64,000 bases of DNA from Bosea sp. F3-2 (GCF_008253865.1 NZ_CP042331.1:3630001-3694000); one strand, 5' to 3'; shown: positions 1 to 8,347, counted from the stretch's first letter. Notes: a model not told the origin generated them from the sequence alone. Numbers and translations are program-made.

Positions 1-1080
1 CTGCCGAACGCCTGGCTCTCCCGGAAGACCATAGGCGGCCCCTGGCTTCGGGCGCGCGTCACCATCTCCTTCCCGGTCGACAATGTCGGCGCCAATCTGG
101 CGACGCTGGCCGCGGTCGTCGCCGGCAATCTCTATGATCTCGGCGAGGTCACCGGCTTGAGGCTGGAGAGCATCGCCCTGCCCTGGTCCTATCGCCAGCG
201 CTTCCCGCTGCCGGCGCAAGGCATCGCCGGCACGCGCCGGTTGACCGGAGCGGCGAAGAGCCCGCTCGTCGGCTCGATCATCAAGCCCAATGTGGGTCTC
301 AGCGCTTCACAAACCGCCGAGCTCGTCGCCAGCCTGTGCGAGGCCGGGCTCGATTTCATCAAGGACGACGAGATCTCGGCCGATCCCGTGCACGCGCCGC
401 TGGCCGAGCGCATCCCGGCCGTGATGGCGGCGGTGCGCCGGCACCAGGACCGGACCGGCAAGCATGTCATGGTTGCCTTCAACATCACCGACGAGACCGA
501 CGCCATGCGCCGCCATGCCGATCTCGTCACGCGCGAGGGCGGCTCCTGCGTGATGGCTAGCCTGAACTGGTGCGGCTTCTCAGGCGTCGAGAGCCTGCGC
601 CGCTCGACCGATCTCGCTTTGCACGGCCATCGCAACGGCTATGGCGCCTTCTCGCGCCATCCGCTGCTCGGCATCGGCTTCCAGGCCTATCAGACGCTGT
701 GGCGGCTGGCCGGCGTCGACCACATGCATGTCCATGGCCTGCAGGGGAAATTCGCGCAGGAGGACGAGGAAGTCATCACCTCGGCCAGGGATTGCGTCAC
801 GCCGCTGACCGATGGAGCCGACGACCGCGTGATGCCGGCCTTCTCCTCCGGGCAATGGGCCGGGACGGCGCAGCCGACCTGGGACGCGATCGGGCATGAC
901 GACCTGCTGTTCATGGCGGGCGGCGGCATCCTTGCCCATCCCGGCGGGCCGAAGGCCGGCGTCGCCAGCATCCGGCAGGCCTGGGCGGCGGTCGCCGACG
1001 GCACCCCACTCGCCGAGACAGCCCGCGCGCATCCCGAACTGCAGCAGGCGCTCGACACCTTCGGCAGCAAGGCAGGCTAG
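1..1080 (+). CDS. RuBisCO-like protein (form IV RLP), 5'-truncated by window edge; probable 3-oxo-isoapionate-4-phosphate decarboxylase (OiaX-like)
   Basis: The reading frame is open from base 1, so the N-terminus lies outside the window; 359 codons are visible. The protein has the RuBisCO large-subunit barrel signature: IKPN with its lysine codon at 283-285, then FIKDDE at 355-372. The latter corresponds to the carbamylated-Lys/Asp/Glu magnesium site of true RuBisCO and is intact. A later HVHG and an SSGQW segment fit the phosphate/substrate loops. The next gene, 6 nt downstream, is a DUF1537 sugar-acid kinase. RLP plus DUF1537 kinase is the known pairing for phosphorylating and decarboxylating 3-oxo-isoapionate during D-apionate breakdown. 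I infer that role. The alternative is the transcarboxylase/hydrolase variant (OiaT-like) or another acid-sugar phosphate. It is unlikely to fix CO2, because no small subunit or phosphoribulokinase is nearby. Confidence 0.85.
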   Translation: MPNAWLSRKTIGGPWLRARVTISFPVDNVGANLATLAAVVAGNLYDLGEVTGLRLESIALPWSYRQRFPLPAQGIAGTRRLTGAAKSPLVGSIIKPNVGLSASQTAELVASLCEAGLDFIKDDEISADPVHAPLAERIPAVMAAVRRHQDRTGKHVMVAFNITDETDAMRRHADLVTREGGSCVMASLNWCGFSGVESLRRSTDLALHGHRNGYGAFSRHPLLGIGFQAYQTLWRLAGVDHMHVHGLQGKFAQEDEEVITSARDCVTPLTDGADDRVMPAFSSGQWAGTAQPTWDAIGHDDLLFMAGGGILAHPGGPKAGVASIRQAWAAVADGTPLAETARAHPELQQALDTFGSKAG

Positions 1081-1086
1081 AGCGCC

Positions 1087-2373
1087 GTGGTTGCGAAGCA
1101 GACGCCCCTCTATGGCTGGTATGGCGACGATTTCACCGGCTCGACCGACACGCTGGCGACACTGGCCGAGCGCGGCTTCCGCGCGCTGCTCTTCCTGCGC
1201 CAGCCCAGCGAAGCGCAGCTTGCAGCCGCCGGACCGCTCGACGCGATCGGCATCGCCGGGGCGAGCCGCACCATGGCGCCGGAAGCGATCGTGGCGGAAC
1301 TCGCGGAGATCGGACGTTTCTTCGCCGGGCTCGGCGTCGGGCTGATGCACTACAAATGCTGCTCGACCTTCGACAGCGCGCCGCATGTCGGCAGTATCGG
1401 TGCGGCGGTCGCGGCGCTGAAACCGCATTTCCCGAACCCGCTGGTGCCGATCCTCGGTGGCCAGCCCAATCTCGGTCGCTATTGCCTGTTCGGACATCTG
1501 TTCGCGGCGGGTGGCGACGGCACGATCCACCGTATCGACCGGCACCCGACGATGAGCCGACATCCGGTGACGCCGATGGCCGAGGCCGATCTGCGCCGAC
1601 ACCTCGCCGCGCAGGGGCTCGCGGATGTGGAGCTCGTCGACTACCGCGCCTATGCCGGAGGGGGTGCAGCTACAGCGCTGGCCCCTGTCCGCACTGGCGC
1701 CACGCAAGCCATCTTGTTCGATGTCGCGGAGGAGGCCGACCTCAAGGCAATCGGCGGACTGCTGGCCGCTGCGCTGACGGATGGGCCGATGCTGGCCGTG
1801 GGCGCCAGCTCGGTCGCACGCGCCTTCGCCGCCGGACATCCCAAGGAGATCGCCGCCACGACGGCCGCCGAAGCGCGCCAGCGCGGTGGCGGGCCCTTGC
1901 TTGCGCTCGTCGGCAGCCTGTCGCCGGTCACGCGCGCGCAGGTCGAAGCAGCAAGAGGCTATGCGATGCTCCCCATTGAGCCGGGACGACTGCTTTCGGA
2001 CGAAGACTATGCCGCCCAATTGCAGGCAGCGACCCTTTCCAAGCTCGGACAAGGCGACGTGATGCTGGTGACGGAGCAGCCGGAAGGAGCGCCAGCCGCA
2101 GCCGGCGAGGTGGCGAGCGCGACCGGCCGCCTGCTCACCGCGATCGTCGCCGAGGCGCATCTTAGCCGGCTCGTCATCGCGGGTGGCGACACCTCGACCA
2201 TGGCGATCCGCGCGCTGGCGCTCTGGGGCCTGTCCTATCGCGGCCCTTGCGTGCCCGGCGCCCCGCTCTGCCGCGCCCATTCCGACGATCCGCAGCTCGA
2301 TGGGCTCGATATCGTACTGAAGGGCGGGCAGATGGGTCCGCCGGGCTTCTTCAACGACGAGGCCCGCGCCTAA
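1087..2373 (+). CDS. DUF1537 / four-carbon acid sugar kinase family protein (OiaK-like)
   Basis: 428 aa from a GTG start 6 nt after the RuBisCO-like gene, so very likely co-transcribed. The N-terminal substrate domain opens with YGDDFTGSTD, the hallmark of four-carbon acid-sugar kinases (OtnK, DtnK, OiaK). The C-terminal nucleotide domain contains VIAGGDTSTMAIRAL, the family's phosphate-binding loop. Family members phosphorylate 3-keto or 4-carbon sugar acids with ATP in the cytoplasm. Next to an RLP the likely substrate is 3-oxo-isoapionate, giving the 4-phosphate that the RLP would decarboxylate; this is inference from gene pairing. The stop overlaps the 3' end of the convergent gene on the other strand by 4 nt. 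Confidence 0.88.
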   Translation: MVAKQTPLYGWYGDDFTGSTDTLATLAERGFRALLFLRQPSEAQLAAAGPLDAIGIAGASRTMAPEAIVAELAEIGRFFAGLGVGLMHYKCCSTFDSAPHVGSIGAAVAALKPHFPNPLVPILGGQPNLGRYCLFGHLFAAGGDGTIHRIDRHPTMSRHPVTPMAEADLRRHLAAQGLADVELVDYRAYAGGGAATALAPVRTGATQAILFDVAEEADLKAIGGLLAAALTDGPMLAVGASSVARAFAAGHPKEIAATTAAEARQRGGGPLLALVGSLSPVTRAQVEAARGYAMLPIEPGRLLSDEDYAAQLQAATLSKLGQGDVMLVTEQPEGAPAAAGEVASATGRLLTAIVAEAHLSRLVIAGGDTSTMAIRALALWGLSYRGPCVPGAPLCRAHSDDPQLDGLDIVLKGGQMGPPGFFNDEARA

Positions 2374-3314
2374 CCCGGCAGGCAGCCATCAGTGCCGGCG
2401 CCGCAGACCAGGGCGCAGACCTTCTCGCCGCCGTTGAGCGCGACCCGGCCGGACTGGAGCGCCGCCAGCGCCGCCGCGCCCGAGAGGTCGGCGGCGATGC
2501 CGAATTCGAACCAGAGCGACTTGGCCGCCTGCTCCATCTCGGCATCGGTGATCAGCACGATCTCGTCGACATTGCGCGCGACCGCCTCATAGATCGCGTG
2601 GTCGGTCTGACGGCAGGACATGGTGGCGACGCGGGTCTCCAGCCGGTCGAGCGCGACGAGACGGCCGGCGGCGAGGCAGGCATGCAGCGTCGGCGAGCCG
2701 ACCGGCTCGATGCCGATGATCCGCGTTTGCGGCCGCAAGGCCTTCACCGCTGTCGAGAGGCCGGTGATCAGCCCGCCGCCGCCGATCGCGACGAGGATGA
2801 CGTCGACATCCGGCATGTCGTCGAGAATATCGAGGCCGAGCGTGCCCTGCCCGGCCACCACGACCGGATCGCTGAAGGGATGGGCGTAGGTCGCACCGGT
2901 CTCGCGCGCATGGGCCAGTGCCGCCGCATTGGCATCGTCCCAGATCGCGCCGACGATGTGGACGTCCGCGCCCCAGTCGCGCAGCTTGGCGATCTTGTCG
3001 GGCGCGGCGTTGGACGGCAGGAAGATCGTGGCGGGCACGCCGAGCACATGGGCCGAGCGGGCGATGGCGAGGCCGTGATTGCCGCCGGACGCAGTGACGA
3101 CGCCGCGCGCCAATTCGTCCTTCGACAGGGTCAACAGCCGGTTCATCGCACCGCGCGCCTTGAAGGAGCCGGCCGCCTGCAGCAATTCGAGCTTCAGCGT
3201 GACATCGCCGCCGAAATCCGTGCCGCGCGTCTTGGCATAAGGCAGCGTCGGGGTTTGCCGGATATACGGCGCGATCCGCTGGCGGGCGGCGCGGATGTCG
3301 TCGAGCGCGATCAT
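2370..3314 (-). CDS. Threonine dehydratase-like PLP enzyme (EutB-like)
   Basis: 314 aa, fold-type II PLP enzyme. GSFKARGA carries the Schiff-base lysine, SGGNHG is the phosphate-binding/asparagine loop and IGGGGL the glycine-rich PLP-phosphate loop. The ATG at 3314 overlaps the stop of the upstream deacylase gene (ATGA), and I prefer it to an upstream in-frame start because of this coupling. It resembles the hydroxyectoine-utilisation dehydratase EutB and serine/threonine or hydroxyaspartate dehydratases, which deaminate beta-hydroxy amino acids. It is the last gene of the amino-acid ABC transporter operon. Probable role: dehydration/deamination of the amino acid released by the preceding deacylase. 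No ACT regulatory domain is present, so a catabolic role fits better than isoleucine biosynthesis. Confidence 0.85.
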   Translation of the reverse strand: MIALDDIRAARQRIAPYIRQTPTLPYAKTRGTDFGGDVTLKLELLQAAGSFKARGAMNRLLTLSKDELARGVVTASGGNHGLAIARSAHVLGVPATIFLPSNAAPDKIAKLRDWGADVHIVGAIWDDANAAALAHARETGATYAHPFSDPVVVAGQGTLGLDILDDMPDVDVILVAIGGGGLITGLSTAVKALRPQTRIIGIEPVGSPTLHACLAAGRLVALDRLETRVATMSCRQTDHAIYEAVARNVDEIVLITDAEMEQAAKSLWFEFGIAADLSGAAALAALQSGRVALNGGEKVCALVCGAGTDGCLPG

Positions 3315-4351
3315 GACAGGGTTCCGCGATAGGGCGCCGCGACGATGAGGCAGCAATTGCCCGGCTTCACCCGCCCCGGCTGGCGTCGGCCGTAGAGGAT
3401 GCCGTCGGCGGCGTAGTGCAGCGTCTCGGGCGGGCGTGCCGGGTCCCAGGTGCAGTGGATGCGGCCGGCGGGCTCGCCGGCGCTCACCTTGGCGCCGTTG
3501 GCGTGGAAGGGCTCGAAGATGCCGTCGGCCGTCGCATAGACGTAAGCCGCGGTGCCGGGCAATTCGAGGATCTGGCCGTCGCCGCGCTTCGGCTCAGGCT
3601 TCTCCCGGACGACGACGCCGAGATGGTCGAGCACATTGGCGACGCCGCGCCGGCAGACCGCAAGCGCCTCCAGCGAGACGGTACCGCCACCCGCCATCTC
3701 GGTACCGACCGTGACGAGCCCGGCCCGGCAGGCGGCGGCGGTTGCGGTGCGCGGCTCGCCGAGATTGCTGATGACGACCGTCATCGGCGCGTCGAAGGCC
3801 TGCACGGCGGCGACGTTGCGCTTGTGCAGCGCCGGATCATCGGTCGGCTCGACGATGGCGCTGGGGATGATGTCGAGCGAGGAGCCGCCCGAGTGCAGGT
3901 CGAGGAAGGCGTCGCCGGTCGGCAGGATATGATCGCTGACGAAGGCGGAAATCTGCTGCGTGATGGTGCCGCGCGGATCGCCGGGGAAGGTGCGATTGAA
4001 GTTCAGCCCGTCGACCGGGGAGGTGCGCTGGCCGGCGATGACGGCATGGACGTTGTTCGCCGGCATCAGGATCAGCCGGCCCTGGACGCGGCCGGGATCG
4101 AGATCGCGGATCAGGTCGCAAATCGTGATCGGCCCCTCATATTCGTCGCCATGGTTGCCGCCTTCCATGATCACGGTCGGGCCGGTGCCGTTCTTGATCA
4201 CGGCGATCGGCACGCGTGTCGCGCCCCAGGCGTCGTCATGCGGCGAATGCGGGATCATGAGGAAGCCGGCCTGCTTACCCTCCCGGTCGAGATCGACGGT
4301 GAGGAAGGCGCTGGAGGGGCGCGGTGTCGGCTTGGGCCGGAAGCTGGTCAT
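3311..4351 (-). CDS. Succinylglutamate desuccinylase/aspartoacylase-family deacylase (DoeB/EutE-like)
   Basis: 346 aa, M14-like zinc carboxypeptidase fold. GGNHGDEYEG provides the HxxE zinc-ligand pair and DLHSGG the third histidine ligand. The overall pattern follows N-alpha-acetyl-diaminobutyrate deacetylase (DoeB/EutE) of ectoine degradation: WG near residue 43, the TSPVDGLNFNRTFPG block and a C-terminal biotinyl-lipoyl-like domain. The expected reaction is hydrolysis of an N-acyl amino acid. It sits downstream of the ABC transporter genes and is translationally coupled to the EutB-like dehydratase. An ectoine hydrolase (DoeA/EutD) and EutC are absent here, so ectoine or hydroxyectoine is only one candidate substrate. 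Confidence 0.83.
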   Translation of the reverse strand: MTSFRPKPTPRPSSAFLTVDLDREGKQAGFLMIPHSPHDDAWGATRVPIAVIKNGTGPTVIMEGGNHGDEYEGPITICDLIRDLDPGRVQGRLILMPANNVHAVIAGQRTSPVDGLNFNRTFPGDPRGTITQQISAFVSDHILPTGDAFLDLHSGGSSLDIIPSAIVEPTDDPALHKRNVAAVQAFDAPMTVVISNLGEPRTATAAACRAGLVTVGTEMAGGGTVSLEALAVCRRGVANVLDHLGVVVREKPEPKRGDGQILELPGTAAYVYATADGIFEPFHANGAKVSAGEPAGRIHCTWDPARPPETLHYAADGILYGRRQPGRVKPGNCCLIVAAPYRGTLS

Positions 4352-4393
4352 GGCGGGCTCGGGAAGAAACTGGGCTCGGGATTTCAGGCACGA

Positions 4394-4552
4394 GCGCGGG
4401 GAACCCTCTCCCGAAGGGAGAGGGCAGGGTGAGGGGTAGGCGGCCGAACCAGTGAAGCGTCGCGCTCACCGCGCGGTTGGGTTCGGGCCAACGTTTCCAG
4501 TCCGAACACCTCACCCCTGCCCCTCTCCTTCCAGGAGAGGGGTTCCCCGCGC
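4394..4552. repeat. Intergenic inverted-repeat element, family D
   Basis: About 160 bp between the binding-protein gene and the deacylase gene. The arms near 4394-4437 and 4507-4552 are roughly 40-nt inverted copies rich in CTCTCC/GGAGAGG blocks, each with its own small hairpin. On the coding strand it would place a long stem inside the operon, between the transporter and the enzymes. I see no coding capacity. It resembles REP/BIME-type elements in design only. Confidence 0.7.
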
Positions 4553-4575
4553 CAGATTCGGTTACCGATTGCCCG

Positions 4576-5358
4576 TCACAGCGGCGGCAGCGGGTCCATC
4601 GGCATGTCGAGATACTTCCGATGCAGCCGGTCGAGCTCGCCGTTCATCGCGTTGAAGAAGATGAAGCCGTCGAGCCAGCGCACGAGATTATGCTGGTCCA
4701 TCTGGACGCCCATATGCGCCGGGCTGCGGCGGATGACGAATTTGCGCTCGAACTCCTTGTTCGGGTTCTGCTTGGCGAGCGCCTGCGCCACGATCGAATT
4801 GGTGGCGAGCAGATCGGCCTGGCCGGTGATGTAGGCGGCGGCAGCCGTCGCGTCGTCCTCGGTACGCATCAGGCTGGCCTTCGGCGCCGAAGCCGAGATG
4901 GCGAGCTCCTGCGTCGTGCCCTTGGCAGCGGCGACGCGCGCCGAGCCGATCGTCTCCGGGCTCGTCACCGGCGAGCTCTTGGCGCCGTAGACCGCCAGGA
5001 AGGTGTTGGCGTAGGGCGCGGTGAACTGGATCTGCCGGGCGCGCTCGGGGGTGAGGCCCATCACCGAGATGACGATGTCGACCTTGTCGGTGAGCAGGAA
5101 GGGGATGCGGTTGGCGCCGGTGATCTGCTGCATCTCCAACTTCACGCCCAGCCCCTTGGCAACCATCTCCGCCATCTCGATGTCGAAGCCGATCGGCTTG
5201 CGGTCCTGATCCTGGGCGCCGAAGGGCGGCGCGTCGAGCGGCACGCCGATGCGGACCACGCCCTTGGACAGGATGTCCTGAAGCTTGTCGGCCCTGGCTT
5301 CGGCTGCACCGAAAGCCGCAACCGCCAGGGCGGCTAAACCTGCGAACAGTGAACGCAT
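4576..5358 (-). CDS. Polar amino-acid ABC transporter, periplasmic binding protein
   Basis: 260 aa with an N-terminal signal peptide (MRSLF start, hydrophobic AGLAALAVAAFGAA, cleavage near EARA/DK). It has the family-3 solute-binding fold: RIGVPLDAPPF at the start of lobe 1, GFDIEMAE, and DIVISVMGLTPERA before the hinge. The ATG at 5358 is chosen over longer in-frame starts because it begins the signal peptide directly. It follows the ATPase gene by 37 nt and precedes the deacylase. It should capture an amino acid or N-acyl/cyclic amino acid such as an ectoine relative; the ligand cannot be read from the sequence. Confidence 0.88.
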   Translation of the reverse strand: MRSLFAGLAALAVAAFGAAEARADKLQDILSKGVVRIGVPLDAPPFGAQDQDRKPIGFDIEMAEMVAKGLGVKLEMQQITGANRIPFLLTDKVDIVISVMGLTPERARQIQFTAPYANTFLAVYGAKSSPVTSPETIGSARVAAAKGTTQELAISASAPKASLMRTEDDATAAAAYITGQADLLATNSIVAQALAKQNPNKEFERKFVIRRSPAHMGVQMDQHNLVRWLDGFIFFNAMNGELDRLHRKYLDMPMDPLPPL

Positions 5359-5395
5359 CGTCTTTTCTCCCCTCGTTGATGTTGGTTCTTCCGCC

Positions 5396-6127
5396 TCAGT
5401 GCAGCACCGCGCTGAGGAAGGTCTGGAGTTCCGGCGTCTTCGGCTCGGCCAGCACGGCGGCCGCCGGCCCCTGCTCATGGACGCGCCCCTCATGCATGAA
5501 GACGACGCGCGAGCCGAAACGGCGGGCGAAGCCCATCTCATGTGTCACCAGGATCATGGTCATGCCTTCCTGCGCGACGGATTCGAGGACCTTGAGGACC
5601 TCGCCGGTCAGCTCGGGATCGAGCGCGGAGGTGACCTCGTCGAACAGCATCAGCTTCGGCCGCATGGCGAGCGAACGGGCGATGGCGACGCGCTGCTGCT
5701 GGCCGCCGGAGAGCTGCGAGGGATAGGCGTCGAGCTTGTCTTCCAGCCCGACGCGGGCGAGCACCTCGCGGGCCACCTCGCGGGCGGCCTCCGGGGCCTG
5801 CTTCTTCACGACGCGCGGCGCGAGCGTGATGTTGTCGCAGACCGAGAGATGCGGAAACAGGTTGAAGCTCTGGAAGACGATCCCGACCTCCTGGCGCAAT
5901 TTGCGCAGGTCGGTCTTGGGATCGTTGACCTGCGTGCCGTCGACGCGGATCACGCCGGCCTGCACCGGTTCCAGCCCGTTGATGCAGCGGAGCATCGTGC
6001 TCTTGCCGGAGCCGGAGCGGCCGATCACCGCAATGATCTCGCCCTTGGCGACGTCGAGCGTCACATCCTTCAGCACCTGGACAGTGCCGTAGCTCTTGCT
6101 GATCCCATGGATTTCAACGAGCGACAT
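5396..6127 (-). CDS. Polar amino-acid ABC transporter, ATP-binding protein (GlnQ/EhuA-like)
   Basis: 243 aa. Walker A is GRSGSGKST, the Q-loop FQSFNLFPH, the signature LSGGQQQR, Walker B LMLFDEVTSALD and the H-loop VTHEM. This is the canonical layout of GlnQ/HisP-type ATPases, which energise family-3 amino-acid importers. The ATG at 6127 lies 14 nt inside the preceding permease gene, an overlap consistent with translational coupling. It works with the two adjacent permeases and the binding protein. Confidence 0.92.
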   Translation of the reverse strand: MSLVEIHGISKSYGTVQVLKDVTLDVAKGEIIAVIGRSGSGKSTMLRCINGLEPVQAGVIRVDGTQVNDPKTDLRKLRQEVGIVFQSFNLFPHLSVCDNITLAPRVVKKQAPEAAREVAREVLARVGLEDKLDAYPSQLSGGQQQRVAIARSLAMRPKLMLFDEVTSALDPELTGEVLKVLESVAQEGMTMILVTHEMGFARRFGSRVVFMHEGRVHEQGPAAAVLAEPKTPELQTFLSAVLH

Positions 6128-6764
6128 CGAGCCTCCGCTCGATCGAGCGGCTCCATTGCGTGAGGGGGAAGCACATCGCGAAATAGATCGCGGCGACGGT
6201 GATGTAGACGGCAAAGGGCTTGTAGGTGCCGGCAGCGGTGAGCTGGCCTTCGCGGGTGAGTTCGACGAAGCCGATCACCGCGGCGAGCGATGTGTTCTTG
6301 ATCAGCTGCACGAGGAAGCCGACCGTCGGCGGGATCGCGACCCGGATCGATTGCGGCACGATGATGTGGCGCAGCTGCTCCCAGAGCGAGAGCCCGAGCG
6401 AGGCGCCGGCCTCCCACTGCGTCTTCGCGATCGAGACCAGCGCGCCGCGCCAGATCTCGCCGAGGAAGGCGCTGCCATAGACCGAGAAGGCCGTCGCCGC
6501 GGCGATCCAGGGATTGACCGAGATGCCGACGAGCGGCAGGCCGAAGAAGATCACGAACAGCCAGACCAGCAGCGGCGTGCCCTGGACGATGTGGATATAG
6601 GCCGCGGAAACCCAGCGCAGCGGCGCGATGGGCAGGATGCGGGCGATGGCGATGACGATGCCGATCAGCGAGGCGCCGATGAAGGCGGTGACGGTGAGCG
6701 CCAGCGTCCAGCGCGCCGCCGCGATCAGGTACATCACATCGATGAGGCCGAATTCGCGGATCAT
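6114..6764 (-). CDS. Polar amino-acid ABC transporter permease (HisM/EhuD type)
   Basis: 216 aa inner-membrane protein with an N-terminal transmembrane helix (WTLALTVTAFIG) and further hydrophobic segments. The EAAxxLG-type coupling motif appears as EAGASLGLSLWEQ near residue 130. QGTPLLVWLFVIFFGLP is the conserved family-3 permease segment. It overlaps the upstream permease stop by 4 nt and the downstream ATPase start by 14 nt, so the three form one translational unit. It forms the pore as a heterodimer with the next entry. Confidence 0.9.
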   Translation of the reverse strand: MIREFGLIDVMYLIAAARWTLALTVTAFIGASLIGIVIAIARILPIAPLRWVSAAYIHIVQGTPLLVWLFVIFFGLPLVGISVNPWIAAATAFSVYGSAFLGEIWRGALVSIAKTQWEAGASLGLSLWEQLRHIIVPQSIRVAIPPTVGFLVQLIKNTSLAAVIGFVELTREGQLTAAGTYKPFAVYITVAAIYFAMCFPLTQWSRSIERRLDVAR

Positions 6765-7423
6765 CGCCTGACGAACGCCCAGTAATAGATGCCCGCGAAC
6801 AGGCCGCGGAAGGCGAAGGCGAGCCCGAGATAGAGCACGCCGATGATGGTGTAGACCTCGAAATCGCGGAAGGTGCGCGACTGCACGATCGAGGCCGCGT
6901 GGAACAGGTCCTCGACCGAGATCTGCGAGACGACGCTGGTCGCCAGCATCAGCAGCACGAACTGGCTGGCGAGCGCCGGGAACATCGCCTTCAGCGCCGG
7001 GAACATCACGACATAGCGGAAGACCTGCAGGCCCGAGAGACCGAGCGAATGACCGGCCTCGACCTGCGCCTTCGGCACGGCCTCGAGCCCGGCGCGGACG
7101 ATCTCGGTGGTGTAGGCACCGAGATTGACGACGAGCGCGATGATCGCGGCGGTGAAACCGTCGAGCCGCAGGCCGAGGCTCGGCAGACCGAAGAAGATCA
7201 GGAAGAGCTGGACCAGAAGCGGCGTGTTGCGGATGATTTCGACATAGGTGCCGACGATCCGACGCAGCCAGGCCGGGCCGTAGACGCGGGCCGCCGCGCA
7301 GGCGATGCCGATGACGAGGCCGCCGACCATGGCCGCCGCCGACAGCACCAGCGTGACCCAGACGCCGTCGAGGATCGACTCCCAGGCCGCGAAGACGTCG
7401 CGGAACTGCAGGCCGTATTTCAT
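6761..7423 (-). CDS. Polar amino-acid ABC transporter permease (HisQ/EhuC type)
   Basis: 220 aa from the ATG at 7423 (MKYGLQFRDVF); an upstream start at 7459 is possible but adds 12 arginine/glycine-rich residues. RNTPLLVQLFLIFFGLP and EAGHSLGLSG are the two diagnostic family-3 permease motifs, the second contacting the ATPase. It is the first gene of the six-gene minus-strand operon and lies divergent from the IclR regulator across 141 bp that hold a palindrome. Confidence 0.9.
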   Translation of the reverse strand: MKYGLQFRDVFAAWESILDGVWVTLVLSAAAMVGGLVIGIACAAARVYGPAWLRRIVGTYVEIIRNTPLLVQLFLIFFGLPSLGLRLDGFTAAIIALVVNLGAYTTEIVRAGLEAVPKAQVEAGHSLGLSGLQVFRYVVMFPALKAMFPALASQFVLLMLATSVVSQISVEDLFHAASIVQSRTFRDFEVYTIIGVLYLGLAFAFRGLFAGIYYWAFVRR

Positions 7424-7542
7424 GCCCGGCCGCCCTGCGGCCGTCGCGCGCACCCCCAAGAACCCGCGATATGATCCGACGATCGCACCATCCGCCTCCC
7501 CTTTACGAGGAGGCTAGGTTCGTTTCTTATTTGATGTCAAGC

Positions 7543-7554
7543 TTCATATATGAA
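7543..7554. promoter_or_regulatory. Perfect 12-bp palindrome, candidate IclR operator
   Basis: TTCATATATGAA in an AT-rich stretch between the divergent ABC operon and the IclR gene, just before the IclR start. IclR-family regulators bind short palindromes and usually act on the adjacent divergent operon. It overlaps an upstream ATG at 7550, which argues that translation actually starts at 7565. The assignment is by position and symmetry only. Confidence 0.5.
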
Positions 7555-7564
7555 ACAGGAAAGC

Positions 7565-8347
7565 ATGAGCGACCTGCCCGACTCCGAGAACGGAGACAAA
7601 AGCACCTATGCGGCGCCCGCGCTGGAGAAGGGGCTCGACATCCTCGAGCTCTTGGCCGAGGTGGGCGAGCCGCTCTCGACGCGCGAGATCGCCGAGCGCC
7701 TCGCCCGCTCCAAGAGCGAGATCTTCCGCATGGTCTTCGTGCTGCAGCAGCGCGGCTATCTCGCGCGCGAGGCCGGCACCGACCGCCTCGCCCTGTCGCG
7801 CCGGCTGTTCGACCTGGGCATCCGCACGCCGGGCGGGCGCCAGCTCACCTCGATCGTGCTGCCGCTGATGGAGCGCTTCAGCGAGGACAGCGGCATGGTC
7901 GCCCACCTCGTCGTGCTGAGCCGAGCGCAGACCGTGGTGCTCGCGACCACATCCGGCCATCTCGACGCCAGCGTCATCGTGCGCCCCGGCTATGGCCGGC
8001 CGGCGCTTGACGCCAATTCTGGCCTGCTCATCCTCGCCTTCCAGAGCGAGGCGCGCCGCCGGCAATTGATGAAGGAGGCCTCCGAGGCCGACCGCGACAA
8101 GCTGGAGAGCGACGAGACACGCCGCCTCCTCGCGGACATCCGCGCCACCGGGTATCGCGTCGCGCCGAGCCGCGACATCATGGCCGTGACCGACATCGCC
8201 TGCCCGGTGATCGGCCCGGGCGGCCATGCGGAGGCCGCGATCCTCGTGCCCTGCCTGCAGCGCCACGGCGTCGCGACCGACGAGGAGGCGATCCTGCTCG
8301 CGCTCAAGGCCTCCTGCCGGGAGGCGGGTTCGCAGCTCTCGCTCTGA
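7565..8347 (+). CDS. IclR-family transcriptional regulator
   Basis: 260 aa. The N-terminal winged helix-turn-helix (about residues 18-80) includes ALEKGLDILELL and STREIAERLARSKSEIFRMV. The C-terminal effector domain follows, with GRPALDANSGLLILAF in the usual ligand-pocket position. ATG 7565 is preceded by AGGA 4 nt upstream and is preferred over ATG 7550, which falls inside a palindrome. It is divergent from the amino-acid ABC/deacylase/dehydratase operon and is the likely regulator of it, sensing a pathway intermediate. Confidence 0.9.
   Translation: MSDLPDSENGDKSTYAAPALEKGLDILELLAEVGEPLSTREIAERLARSKSEIFRMVFVLQQRGYLAREAGTDRLALSRRLFDLGIRTPGGRQLTSIVLPLMERFSEDSGMVAHLVVLSRAQTVVLATTSGHLDASVIVRPGYGRPALDANSGLLILAFQSEARRRQLMKEASEADRDKLESDETRRLLADIRATGYRVAPSRDIMAVTDIACPVIGPGGHAEAAILVPCLQRHGVATDEEAILLALKASCREAGSQLSL

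Noticed and set aside
580..2280. 566-codon minus-strand open frame opposite the RLP and kinase genes
   Set aside because: Arg/Gly/Ala-rich composition with no domain; it is the antisense shadow of two well-supported genes, usual in high-GC DNA.
2370..7423. Calling the operon a complete hydroxyectoine (ehu-eut) locus
   Set aside because: Ectoine hydrolase, EutC and the characteristic regulator are absent, so the substrate claim is not supported beyond similarity of two enzymes.
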